Part shown: in pieces, positions 39,799 to 50,200 of the stretch
How positions within the stretch are numbered: position 1 is the first letter of the stretch
How the letters are laid out: each line of letters opens with the position of its first letter
NCBI GenBank assembly: GCA_041392165.1
Contig: JAWKMN010000003.1
Span: 186,001-250,000, forward strand
Reading direction: 5' to 3'
Origin: Arenibacter sp041392165
GTDB lineage: Bacteria > Bacteroidota > Bacteroidia > Flavobacteriales > Flavobacteriaceae
Length of the DNA stretch: 64,000 nt
Notes under the pieces: generated by a model
The model's database searches: none
What the model saw: only the letters and a program-made list of their open reading frames with translations
Told to the model about the DNA's origin: nothing
Made by a program: the position numbers and the translations under genes

Positions 39799-42492
39799 TC
39801 AACTTTCGTTGGGTTGATCAATCTCATCGTTGACATTTCTTAATTCTTGGCATACTTCTGAGGGGCCATTCAATTTAATTTCATTTTGTCCATCCAATGT
39901 TACCAAGTTAGTAGGAACAATAGAATTCCAACAGTCTTCTATTACTTCCTCCTGTGTGTTTTTAGATGATATTTCTTCAGCAATCGACAAAAAGGTTTCG
40001 TCTGTAAACAGAGGTTCTTCCAATTCTTTTGGAACTATACCGCCACTCCAGAGAAAATAGTGAACGGCTTTTTCAAATCCAGGTCTAACAGGTATAATGA
40101 CCCTTGCGGCTCCTGCTTTTAGAAATGATGAATGAAGGGTGTCCTTATGCTGGAGAAGAGCCATTTTGGACCACTCGTCTTTAGCCGCCCAGAAATATGG
40201 GTAAAATTGGTATGTCATCTGTTCCCATTCAAAACCAGTTTCGAAAAATCGAATGAATGGAGCAGTTTTCTCAATTTGATCCTCATCTAATACAGGCCAT
40301 CCTTCGTCAATGGGATATGAACCTGCTCCCCATTCACTAGGTTCAAAATATTCAATGCATCTCCTTTTAAGCTCTTCCTTTTCAATACTTCTAAGAATTT
40401 TTGGATTCGGGCCATCTGATTCATGGTCAATAAATTGTTGTGTTTGCTCCCAATCTGAATATTCTGAAACAGTTGATCGATATGCTTCCATTACCTTACT
40501 ATAGGCACTTTGTTTCCACTCAGCTTCACTTCTCGCCGATAGAGCAGCTTTTATTTCGATAGTATAGGCTATGGCACTATGCATAACTGCCTGAACGAAA
40601 AATGGAACTTTTTTGATTTCACGATTAAGATTAATTGTTTTTGTATCGGTGGGTCTTTCAGGGATTAAATATTGGGTTGATTCAGATCCTACAGCGTAGG
40701 CAGCATGAGGTAATTTTTGCTGTTGAACAATAGATAACCTTGCTTTGTCTTCATTATCCGATGCTTCGACCAACTTTTCTGCAATGCCCCCTACACTGGT
40801 ATCGACCCGATAATTTTTAGTGGAATCGATGTATGCATTCATAGGAACAGGTGGAGTAAAATGAATCGTTATTACGGCTGATTCGGCTTGGTAGCCCTCA
40901 GGGATATCAATAAATCCACTTTCTACAAACCTTGAAGTGTCCTCATTGGAAGGACTTGCATTACCTCCAGAATGAGAAACCACTATGTTTTTATCTGGTG
41001 GAGTAGGAATTGCTATTCCTGACTTCTGTACGGGTTCATAAGAATGAATCAGATCCAGATAGTCATCGATTGTCAGATCATTTTCGCTAAATGGAGGCAA
41101 CGTTGGCTTCTTTAATTTTTGAGTAGAATTAGCAGAATTGATTTTAATCCACTTGGCAGGTTCCGGAATAATAAATTCAAATAAGAGGCGTTTTCCATAA
41201 TTAATTAACTGATTTTCATAGACTTTGTCTAGGAATCTGTAGTGCCCAATCACATGCTCCTGTCCCTGTACATTGTCAAACCTGTGTAGATAATTTTGTT
41301 CCCGTTCCTTTATAATTATTTTCCTTTCCCTACTAGTTACTTTTTCTTGAATACGCTTAACGGATTCTCTGATTGTGTCTCTGGCAAACTGACTTGAAAT
41401 TTCTTTTGCTGACGATTTCGCTGTGGAAGTAGAGTAGTTAGCTGACGCAGCTGCTTCCACCGTTACGCCGTATCGGGAAGTTACTTTCAGACTTCCTCCA
41501 ACTTCGAGACTTGTGTTGTTATTTATAATTTCACTGGAAGTTGATTGAAGTTCATATCGCTCTGCACTTTTAAGATTTTCTTCAGTATCTGAATTTATTT
41601 CCTCAATAGATTCTACAAGTTCTTCCGTTTTATCAAGCGATCTGTAATTTCTTTCTCTGAATTCACTTTTAAGTACGTTTTCAATGTATGAGATTTCACC
41701 TGGAACATATTTCAATAAATTTTGAGTAACCATTCTCAAATCACCGAATCCGATTGGTCCGAAATGAGGCTTTCGGTATTCTTGCCAATTTACTTCCTCA
41801 ATATCTACTGTCGATTCACTAAGAAATTCAATTGATGACATTGTGCCCAGTTGAAAATCTATACCGCCTGGCGGACGAAATTTAACAAAAGGGTACCCTG
41901 ATATGGTCTCAATCAAAATCGGTTTACGAAAAAATACATGTAGTTTGTCATGATTACCGACAAAGTAATGTCCAAACTTTATAACATTGATTAATCTTGG
42001 CTGATTAACAATTCTACCACTTAAAATATTGGCTTTGAAATGGTCATAAACATTGGAGAAAAAATCAGCAGTTACATTTGGATCTGCAGTAAACTCTAAA
42101 TGCAATTCTTGAAGTATGGAATCCTGCTGTTGTATTGATCTCAGATTCTCGTCAGTTAGATTGGATGATAATAGTAGATCATTCCTATACTTATTCAATT
42201 TAGTCCATAATGGATTATTGGATAATGCATTTTCTTCATTTTGGAGAAATTCGGAAGCAACCTCATGTGCAATCAATTGGGCTTTAAGCCTGTTGCTATT
42301 TCCAACATCTACATTTGTTAAATGATTTGATGTTGTTGAGGGGATACCATCGCCAGATAATCGCTCACTAATTTTTTTATTCAAACTAGTATTTGATGTT
42401 CCTGGTACGACAATAGCTTTTTTGTGCTTTTCTTCCTCATTCAATCGTTGTGCTGGCCGAATTGTCATGAATCGGAATACCTCAGTGTTCAT
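39799..42492 (-). CDS. Large (897 aa) orphan protein, first gene of the Mur ligase-patatin operon
   Basis: I do not recognise a characterised family. The protein has no signal peptide or membrane segment. Residues ~1-60 are polar; ~60-270 mixed helix/strand; ~280-420 a long charged helical region with a Ser/Thr/Ala-rich part (SANYSTSTAKSSAKEISSQ) followed by ESVKRIQEKVTSRERKIIIK. Then comes a striking block, YLHRFDNVQGQEHVIGHYRF ... YENQLINYGKRLLFEFIIPEPAKW. The second half is beta-rich with many Trp and acidic residues. Its stop is 5 bp before the Mur-ligase ATG. It may be a sensor or structural scaffold. Confidence 0.7.
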   Translation of the reverse strand: MNTEVFRFMTIRPAQRLNEEEKHKKAIVVPGTSNTSLNKKISERLSGDGIPSTTSNHLTNVDVGNSNRLKAQLIAHEVASEFLQNEENALSNNPLWTKLNKYRNDLLLSSNLTDENLRSIQQQDSILQELHLEFTADPNVTADFFSNVYDHFKANILSGRIVNQPRLINVIKFGHYFVGNHDKLHVFFRKPILIETISGYPFVKFRPPGGIDFQLGTMSSIEFLSESTVDIEEVNWQEYRKPHFGPIGFGDLRMVTQNLLKYVPGEISYIENVLKSEFRERNYRSLDKTEELVESIEEINSDTEENLKSAERYELQSTSSEIINNNTSLEVGGSLKVTSRYGVTVEAAASANYSTSTAKSSAKEISSQFARDTIRESVKRIQEKVTSRERKIIIKEREQNYLHRFDNVQGQEHVIGHYRFLDKVYENQLINYGKRLLFEFIIPEPAKWIKINSANSTQKLKKPTLPPFSENDLTIDDYLDLIHSYEPVQKSGIAIPTPPDKNIVVSHSGGNASPSNEDTSRFVESGFIDIPEGYQAESAVITIHFTPPVPMNAYIDSTKNYRVDTSVGGIAEKLVEASDNEDKARLSIVQQQKLPHAAYAVGSESTQYLIPERPTDTKTINLNREIKKVPFFVQAVMHSAIAYTIEIKAALSARSEAEWKQSAYSKVMEAYRSTVSEYSDWEQTQQFIDHESDGPNPKILRSIEKEELKRRCIEYFEPSEWGAGSYPIDEGWPVLDEDQIEKTAPFIRFFETGFEWEQMTYQFYPYFWAAKDEWSKMALLQHKDTLHSSFLKAGAARVIIPVRPGFEKAVHYFLWSGGIVPKELEEPLFTDETFLSIAEEISSKNTQEEVIEDCWNSIVPTNLVTLDGQNEIKLNGPSEVCQELRNVNDEIDQPNES

Positions 42493-42858
42493 AATCTAGT
42501 AATTTTAAAAAAAGTGAAATCTTACATTCATAAGTTAAAAAAAACATTATAGATGCCATGTCAAAAAAATATGAGCTTCTTGGTTTTGGATAAAGTGATT
42601 AAAACTTTGGATAATAAGTAAGTATTCATAACACTTTAGCCGGACCGTTCGTGACAATTGTTTCTTAGTCTGGTAAAATGAACTTTTTATAGGACCATGT
42701 AATATTTACTGAAAACAATTTAATCAATTATTTTCAGTAAAACGTTCCATCTTCCAACAATTCTTCAAATAACACCTCTTTTAAACGTTAAATTTTCTTC
42801 GGTTTTCTTTTGTTGATCCACGCCGTTCTAATTTGAAATAAATCTTAAAGCAAAAATC
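42493..42858. other. Intergenic region between divergent genes
   Basis: A 366-bp AT-rich gap between the orphan operon and the excisionase-like remnant. No clear promoter consensus, hairpin or ORF is seen. Confidence 0.45.
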
Positions 42859-43086
42859 ATGGATGAAAACGAAAACGTAGTGGGGCTGCTATCCCATATC
42901 AAGGATCTGTTGTTCCACTGCAAGAAAGTAATGAACGCGGAAGATCTGGACGCATACACCGGACTCTCCAAAAGTAAGATCTACAAGCTTGCCCAACCGG
43001 AGCTTATGGGAAATTCCGACTTATTATGCCAAACCTTTTATATTTATTTAAGGCGATTAATAAATTTGGGGAGGCACTTAATTTAG
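42859..43086 (+). pseudogene. Frameshifted excisionase-like helix-turn-helix protein
   Basis: The first ~47 residues (VMNAEDLDAYTGLSKSKIYKL) match the small MerR/excisionase-type HTH proteins that accompany flavobacterial integrases. After KLAQPELMG the reading frame changes. In another frame the sequence IPTYYAKP continues the family pattern and then stops. So the gene is probably broken by a small deletion. It points to a former mobile element in this region. Confidence 0.6.
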
Positions 43087-43506
43087 TAAGTCTCAATCTT
43101 AAAATAGTCTTGAAGAACCAGCCTTAATTCACGATGACACCATTTTTAGACCCCGTTAAATACCCAAATCATAACGAGGAATTTTAACGAAATCAAATAA
43201 CCCTGTCTACCAACTAGAATACGGTAAAATTTTTAATAGAGGAATTAAAAAGTGTACTAGGTTCTCAATCTATATAAGCTATATAATATTGGGAACTATA
43301 ACAACCTTGGCTTATTGGGACAAAAAGTATTTTATTATCCATTCTAGACTATCTCCAATCTGGAGATTCAATACAAAATTACCCTTTTTTTAGTCAAAAT
43401 ACACCCCGACCTTAACAACAGATTCGTCTAGTTTTACAAAAAAAATCAGTTACGGAATTTTGTAATTAAAATTAAGATTATTTCCCGGATAAAAACATTG
43501 GACAAT
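43087..43506. other. 420-bp upstream region of the polysaccharide locus
   Basis: No gene is seen. This AT-rich stretch lies before the GH16 gene and probably holds its promoter and a binding site for the hybrid two-component regulator, but no repeat or consensus can be pointed to. Confidence 0.45.
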
Positions 43507-44286
43507 ATGCTTAAACAATCCATTTTGTCAATTGCATTATTAATAATGCAGTTTTGCACCTCATTATTTGCTCAAGGACTTTTTGATGATTTTAACGGAT
43601 CAAAGATCAATACGGATAATTGGAATATCCTAAACACCAAATGGGGGGAAAACGCATTGAAAGGCACGCATGGAGGGGTTGTGCCTGATAATGTATTTAT
43701 TCAGAATGGAAATTTAGTGATACGGGCACATGGAGATTATTATATGGGTGATGTTAAGGGGCACGGACAAAATACAAAAGTGGGTGGTGTAATTGCCACT
43801 AAAGAAAAATTTGCTTCTGGAAGTTATGAGGTTAGAGCTAAGATTTGTCCCCAACCAGGGGCCTTATCTGCCTTCTGGACCTATTATTATGAGAATGAGG
43901 ATTATAATCATGAAATCGATTTTGAGTTTCCCGGACGTAATCAACACCCCTACAAACCCGAAGATTCCGATTTAACATGGGGCCTGTTTTCTAACTGGAG
44001 AGGGGTTAGTGATGACCTTCATAGAACTGCCGATAAATATTTGGGCAATCAGATCGACGGTGAGTTTCATTTATACCGGTTTGACTGGTACGCCGGTACA
44101 AAAACGCAAGAACCTAAAATAGAATGGTACTATGACAATAAACTGATCCATCAATCATATGAGCAGATTCCGGACCATCCTTCCGAATTTTTTGTTGGAA
44201 TATGGTTTCCATGGTGGATTTCCGAAGCCAATTTTGATATAGATTATATGTATATCGATTGGGTAAAAATTACTCCTCACCAATAA
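43507..44286 (+). CDS. Family 16 glycoside hydrolase
   Basis: 259 residues from the ATG (MLKQSILSIALL); a TTG 9 bp upstream is less likely. A signal peptide (about 1-23, ending LFAQ) is followed by a single GH16 jelly-roll domain with the catalytic ExDxE set in HEIDFEF (Glu136, Asp138, Glu140). GH16 enzymes cut beta-1,3/1,4 glycans such as laminarin, agar or carrageenan; the exact substrate is not readable. It has no sorting domain, so it is periplasmic or secreted. The GH95-like gene follows 39 bp later. Confidence 0.88.
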   Translation: MLKQSILSIALLIMQFCTSLFAQGLFDDFNGSKINTDNWNILNTKWGENALKGTHGGVVPDNVFIQNGNLVIRAHGDYYMGDVKGHGQNTKVGGVIATKEKFASGSYEVRAKICPQPGALSAFWTYYYENEDYNHEIDFEFPGRNQHPYKPEDSDLTWGLFSNWRGVSDDLHRTADKYLGNQIDGEFHLYRFDWYAGTKTQEPKIEWYYDNKLIHQSYEQIPDHPSEFFVGIWFPWWISEANFDIDYMYIDWVKITPHQ

Positions 44287-44325
44287 AATAAATCAATTCA
44301 TAACCTTATACAATAAAGCATCCAA

Positions 44326-46857
44326 ATGAAAGTATTATTTGATACATTTTACAGCCTAACCATAATACTAACGTGTACTTTAACGTTTTACACATCTTTT
44401 GCCCAAAAATTGAATTTGCCCACAACTTATGAGCAACTTGATATGAGGTCATCCCCGTTTCAAGTAACAGATTCGTATCTCTCGCGGCACGATATTATTT
44501 TTCAGGCTCCAACAGATTTGGAGGCAGAAGGTTTTCCTATGGGGAACGGTAATTTGGGCGGAATGATTTGGAACCATGACAATGGCATAGAAATACAAAT
44601 TAATAAAAACGACCTTTGGTCGGCCCCAATACACGAAGAAAGTGATATGAGCATCCTAAAACATGCCGCTCGATTAAAAATAGACTTTGGTGTTCCTGTG
44701 TTCAGTTGGATCCACCTAGGGGATTTTACAAGCAGACTATCCCTTTCCAACGGAGAAGTGTCTTATAAAGCCACGTCAGGTTTTGCATCTACCCAAATAA
44801 ATACATGGCTTGCACACGGGAAGAATGTTTGGGTAATTGAATGTAAAAATTTGCCTTTTAAAGACTTCACAACCAATAAATTAACAACTACAATATCTCT
44901 GGAACGAATAGGGAGTAGGGCCTTTACTGGTTGGTATGGCGGTGGTTTTCCAAAAGACGAAAAAATCAGCATTGGTAATGCGAATACAGCAATCAGGGAG
45001 GGAGATCTAATTTTATATGAAAATGCGGATGGACTGGATTTTGTAGTAGCCTGTAGGATCATAGATGCGCAGAGTAAGCCAACTATTATTGGAAGACATA
45101 GGGGAGAGCTTAAGACTGACAGTCCTGAATTGACCATTCTGGTCAGTGTGGTTACTTCAAAAGAGAGCAATAGCCCTGAGAGGGATGCTATTGCCCTTTT
45201 AGATGGAGTGGAAAGGCAAAAGATTGCCAATCTAAAACAGGATAAGGACAATTGGTACCAAAAGTTTTGGTCCAACTCATTTGTCAAATTGGGTAATGAT
45301 TACCTTGAAAACATATATTATATACGCCGATATTTAATGGCGGCCGGTTCACAAGGGCCTTATCCAATTGCTTTTAATGGTGGGTTATGGCGCTGGAATC
45401 GAGATGTGATTAACTGGGGAACGCCCCATCACTGGAATACCCAACAACAATATTGGGGCCTAGCAGCACAAAATGACCTTCAGCTCATGTCCCCCTATAT
45501 AAATACCTATCTTAAAATGACCCCTAATTTAGAGGCTCTGGCCAAAGAAAAAGGAGGGGGTGATAATGCCATATTGCTTACAGAGGCCCATGACTTTGAT
45601 GGAAAACAGGCCAGCAAGGATTGGGGACCCATGGCCAAAAGCTTTACCCAGGCCAGTCAGGTGGCCCAATGGTTTTGGGATTATTATCAATTTACGGGAA
45701 ATACCGATTTTCTAAGAGACGATGCTTATCCTTTTATGAAAAAAGCCTCGAACTTTTATTTGAACAAACTTCAATGGGATGAACAAAAGAAACAGTATTC
45801 TTTAATATCTACCTTATACGAATCTGAAAACATTAAAAAGGCCAAGAACGTACTTTCGGATAGGGTTGCCATCGAAGCCTTGTTCAGAAACTGTATTTCT
45901 GCGGCAAATCAATTAAAAATAGATAAGGCCAAGATAAGGGAATGGGAACATGTGATAGATAATTTGTGGCCAATTGGTTATGAAACAGACGAAAACTGTG
46001 GCGAATTGCCAACGGCGGCAGAGGCATATTTTACGGAAAATAGATATACTCCTTTTAATTGGGCCGTTGGTGGTGCACCGGCATTCCCGACAGGACTTAT
46101 TGGTATTGATGATAGCGAGAGCCGTTTGGGAAAAGCCGTGATCAATTTCGTCAAATGCAATGGTATGGTGAATGCCCATTATCCAACACCTATTGTTGCC
46201 GCACGTATGGGTAAGGGCGATGAGGCCCTAACCTACCTATTAAATGGGATAAAGGAACATCAGAATTTCCCCCAAGGGCTGTTGACCAATGTTACTGGGT
46301 ATCCACATAACATTTACAATCTAAAGTCCGTCCATGATTTGATAGGGGGCTACAAAATACGTTCAAAGCCCTTCTTCCAAATGGGAATGGAACCTATTAG
46401 CGACTATGCCACTACGGTAAATGAAATGCTGTTACAAAGCAATGAGGGTAAAATTAGGGTATTTCCAGCGATACCTTCCAGTTGGAAAGATTCGAGTGAT
46501 GTGGCTTTTACTTTGCGGGCAAGGGGAGCCTTTATGGTGTCTTCTTTTATGGACAAACAAGGGAATATTGCGCAAGTGGGCATAAAAAGTCTACAGGGAA
46601 ACACCTGCAAGCTTCAAAACCCATGGCCCGGAAAAAAGGTTGTCGTTTATTCCAATAATGAATTAGTTAAGATTAAGATTCAAGCGGGCGATGTAATAAG
46701 CTTTGTTACCAAGGCCGATAAGGAATATTCGGTCCGTTTGGCCGGAGCGTCCGCCGATATTGAAAAAGTCAGATATGAGTCAGCACCTAACAATAGGCCA
46801 AAAAAATTAGGTTCACGTACATTAGGTAAGATCAGTGGTTGGAATAAAGATTTTTGA
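44326..46857 (+). CDS. GH95-like glycoside hydrolase with (alpha/alpha)6 barrel
   Basis: An 843-residue protein with signal peptide (about 1-26). The N-terminal beta domain contains AEGFPMGNGNLGGMIWNHDNG and IEIQINKNDLWS, the pattern of GH95-type alpha-fucosidases/galactosidases. The middle (about 330-700) has Trp- and His-rich barrel segments such as FNGGLWRWNRDVINWGTPHHW. A C-terminal beta domain follows (GKIRVFPAIPSSWKDSSDVAF), as in GH95. The catalytic residues cannot be assigned safely, and it could also belong to a neighbouring family. It forms an operon with GH16. Confidence 0.7.
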   Translation: MKVLFDTFYSLTIILTCTLTFYTSFAQKLNLPTTYEQLDMRSSPFQVTDSYLSRHDIIFQAPTDLEAEGFPMGNGNLGGMIWNHDNGIEIQINKNDLWSAPIHEESDMSILKHAARLKIDFGVPVFSWIHLGDFTSRLSLSNGEVSYKATSGFASTQINTWLAHGKNVWVIECKNLPFKDFTTNKLTTTISLERIGSRAFTGWYGGGFPKDEKISIGNANTAIREGDLILYENADGLDFVVACRIIDAQSKPTIIGRHRGELKTDSPELTILVSVVTSKESNSPERDAIALLDGVERQKIANLKQDKDNWYQKFWSNSFVKLGNDYLENIYYIRRYLMAAGSQGPYPIAFNGGLWRWNRDVINWGTPHHWNTQQQYWGLAAQNDLQLMSPYINTYLKMTPNLEALAKEKGGGDNAILLTEAHDFDGKQASKDWGPMAKSFTQASQVAQWFWDYYQFTGNTDFLRDDAYPFMKKASNFYLNKLQWDEQKKQYSLISTLYESENIKKAKNVLSDRVAIEALFRNCISAANQLKIDKAKIREWEHVIDNLWPIGYETDENCGELPTAAEAYFTENRYTPFNWAVGGAPAFPTGLIGIDDSESRLGKAVINFVKCNGMVNAHYPTPIVAARMGKGDEALTYLLNGIKEHQNFPQGLLTNVTGYPHNIYNLKSVHDLIGGYKIRSKPFFQMGMEPISDYATTVNEMLLQSNEGKIRVFPAIPSSWKDSSDVAFTLRARGAFMVSSFMDKQGNIAQVGIKSLQGNTCKLQNPWPGKKVVVYSNNELVKIKIQAGDVISFVTKADKEYSVRLAGASADIEKVRYESAPNNRPKKLGSRTLGKISGWNKDF

Positions 46858-47030
46858 CCGATTTAAATTCCAATCCAAAGGGTATAGCTTTTATGTTGCC
46901 TATATACTAAAATTATAGGTGAAGTTATTATAAATGTGGTTATTACAACTTGTTCGGAAAAGTAAGGAATTGTACCATTGGGTTATGAAGCATACCAATC
47001 CAACCTATTGGTTTTGTTTCTTGTTTAAGT

Positions 47031-47054
47031 GCCCCTAAAGTTATTTTTAGGGGC
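47031..47054 (+). terminator. Strong terminator after the glycoside hydrolase genes
   Basis: A perfect 9-bp stem GCCCCTAAA/TTTAGGGGC with a 6-nt loop and a T-rich tail (TTTTATTT), 173 bp after the GH95-like stop. The remaining gap to 47213 has no other feature. Confidence 0.85.
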
Positions 47055-47213
47055 TTTTATTTCGGGATTATTTAAAAGTAATTGGAAATACTCCATTTAA
47101 TACTTATACGTACTTCATAGAAAACTAATATGGGGATTTAAAAATCTGCTCCTCTGGAACGTTTTATATTGATTATTGAAATTGGTTCAGGTTAATCTGG
47201 TTTAAGGGGCCGA

Positions 47214-50200
47214 TTATAAATTGCCTAGGGGGGCTTTCCCAAATTCGGAAGGGGTTACACCAAATTGTTCCTTAAAGCACAGCCTAAAATACTTAGGTGA
47301 GGAAAATCCAACTTCATAGGCGATTTCAGAGATATTCTTATCACTTTTTGTTAGCAATTGAACTGCGTGTTTCATTCGTACCATCCTTATAAATTCATTA
47401 GGGGAAAGCCCCGAAAGGTTTTTCAATTTTTTATAGAAAGGACTTCTGCTCATTGCGATTTTACTGGTTATATGTTCTACCTTAAAATTTGAATCCGATA
47501 TATTATCCTTGATGATCCCTATTACCTGTGTAAGGAATTGCTCATCTGCCGAGGTTGAAGTTATGGATTCGGGTTCCATTGCTATTTCGGTTTTAAAACG
47601 GGCAATTAAATTTATTCGGTTTCTGATTAGATTATGGACTTTATGGACCAGCAGCTCACTGTTAAAAGGTTTGGTAATGTAATCGTCCGCACCTTTTCCC
47701 ATACCTTCAATTTTTTGATTGTTAGAGGTTAAAGCGGTTAAAAGAACAATGGGAATATGACTTGTTGAAAAATTTGATTTTAAATGTTGGCACAGCTCCA
47801 ATCCTGATAATTTTGGCATTAATATATCCGATATTATGAGATTGGGATTCAAGTCTATTGCCATTTTATAGCCATCTTCCCCATTTGATGCTTCCCATAC
47901 CTCAAAAAATTCTTTAAGGCTATCAACGATATATTCCCTTAGGTCCTTTTCATCTTCGATTACCAATACCGAATATTTATCTGATTCCAATTCAGGTCGT
48001 TCAGTTCGTAAATATGGTTCTTCTGTTTGTTCCGTTGCTGACGGAACATTCTCGTTTTTTAAATCTTCGTTGGAAAAGTGCTTTTCAGGAATTTCCATAT
48101 TGAAATGGTTGCCACCAAGAGGCAATCGAACAGAAAAGGTACTGCCAGACCCTAATTTGCTTTTTACCAGTATGGTTCCTTTTAGCAATTTTACCATATC
48201 GTGGGTCAGGGCCAACCCGATTCCCGTGCCGGTATTTGTATTGCTCTTTACTTGGTAAAAGCGCTTAAATATATGGGGAAGTTCATTTTCAGGTATTCCC
48301 TTGCCCATATCTATTACATCAATTACCGCTTCATTTGTATGTTGGTCCAAGTATAGATCTACTTCAATTTCATCATTTTCCGACGAGAATTTAATGGCAT
48401 TTGCCAAAAGATTGAACATTATTTTTTCAATGGTACCGGAATCCGACCATACCTCAAGGGTATCAATGTGGGGTGTATATTGTATTGAAATGGATTTTTC
48501 GTTCGCCATCTCCTTAAAAGAATCACATAGTTCACCAATAAATAGGACTAGATTGATTCTGGACACATTAATTTTAATCTCTCCTAACTCTAATTTTCTA
48601 AAATCCAGAATCTGGTTGATTAAAACCAGTAACCTGTTCGTGTTTTTTTTTATAAGGTGCAGTTGTTTTCTTTGTGACAAATCTACCTTGGTATTCGATA
48701 TGAGTTTATCAATGGGACCAAGAATCAGGGTAAGGGGGGTTCTAAGTTCATGGGTTATATTGGTAAAGAATTGAATTTTGTTTTCGTTGGCCTCCTCTTG
48801 TCTAAGTTTATCCAAACGCTCTGTCCTTAGAATTTCCTTTAATTTAATCTGTCTCCATACATACCTATTTACAAAGAACAAGAACAACATTGCCATAATT
48901 ATCCATAAACTTATGGCCCAAATAGTTTTATACCAAGGCGGAAAAATCCTGATCTTTAGGGTTTTTCCATCGTTGTTCCAGACACCATCATTATTCGAGG
49001 CCATGACCTGAAACTCGTATTCTCCAGGAGGTACATTCGTAAATGTCGCCTTTCTTTGCCTGTCGGTTTTATTCCAGAATTTATCAAATCCATGAAGGAT
49101 GTACCTATATTCATTTTTATTCGCCAGTGTGAAGTTAATGCCTACAAAGTCAATAGAGAAAATATTCTGGTCATGGGCCAACTCAATTTCGTTTTGATTG
49201 ATGAGGTTTCTTGAATCAACGAAATTAATGGAATCTAAATGGCTCTTATTTTGGTTATATATTGAAATTTTGGAAATGACAACGGGTGGAATTTTATGGT
49301 TCTTTTTAATTTGGGTAGGAAAAAAACTGTACACCCCGTTTGTACTTCCGAAATAAAGTTTACCATCGCGGCCCTTTAAAGTGGCATTTTCGTTAAATTG
49401 GCCTTCAAACCCGTCATTAAAACTAAAATTACGGAATTTATTTTTTTGGATATTATATTGAAAAAGACCTTGGGTAGTAGCTATCCATAAATTACCCAAG
49501 TCGTCGTTCAGCAACCCATTTACCACGGTACAAGATAGACCGTCATCCGCAGTATATTGTTTTATCTCTCTATCCTTGGTTTTATAATGAAACAATCCAG
49601 ATTTTGTCCCTATCCAAACGGTATCACCCACTTCAAGAATTGAGGTCACAATAGGATTGGCGACCTCTAGATCTACTGTTTTCATAATATCCTGTGAGGG
49701 GAGGTATCTTGCCAAAAGGTTATTCGTTCCGATCCAAATGGTGGAATCGGCCATTTCTTGGATGCACATTACCAAACCTAGAGGTACAGGGTTTTCTTCG
49801 TCAGTGCTGGTAATGTGCCTTATGAGCTTTCCATCGGAATCATGTACAAATACACCGTTAGAGGTACCGATCCACAGGTTTTTTTTGCGGTCGATGTACA
49901 AACTTTTTATTACTTCATTGTGTTTTGTATCCGATGAAGGATGGTCAATAAAAGTAAAAACCGAATTTTTTTCTCGAACCAGATTTAGACCGTTCAAGTA
50001 GGTACCTACCCAAATATTGTTTTTGCGGTCGGCAATAATAGAATTTATTACATTTTTATCGTTTTGCGGATGTAGGTAATGTTCGAATAAATTACTTTTT
50101 GTATCGTAAACATTGATGCCGCCACCATCCAATCCGACTAAAATCCGACCATCTAAGGTTTCGCCTAGACCTAGGGCAGAATTGCTGCTAAGTCCTGTAG

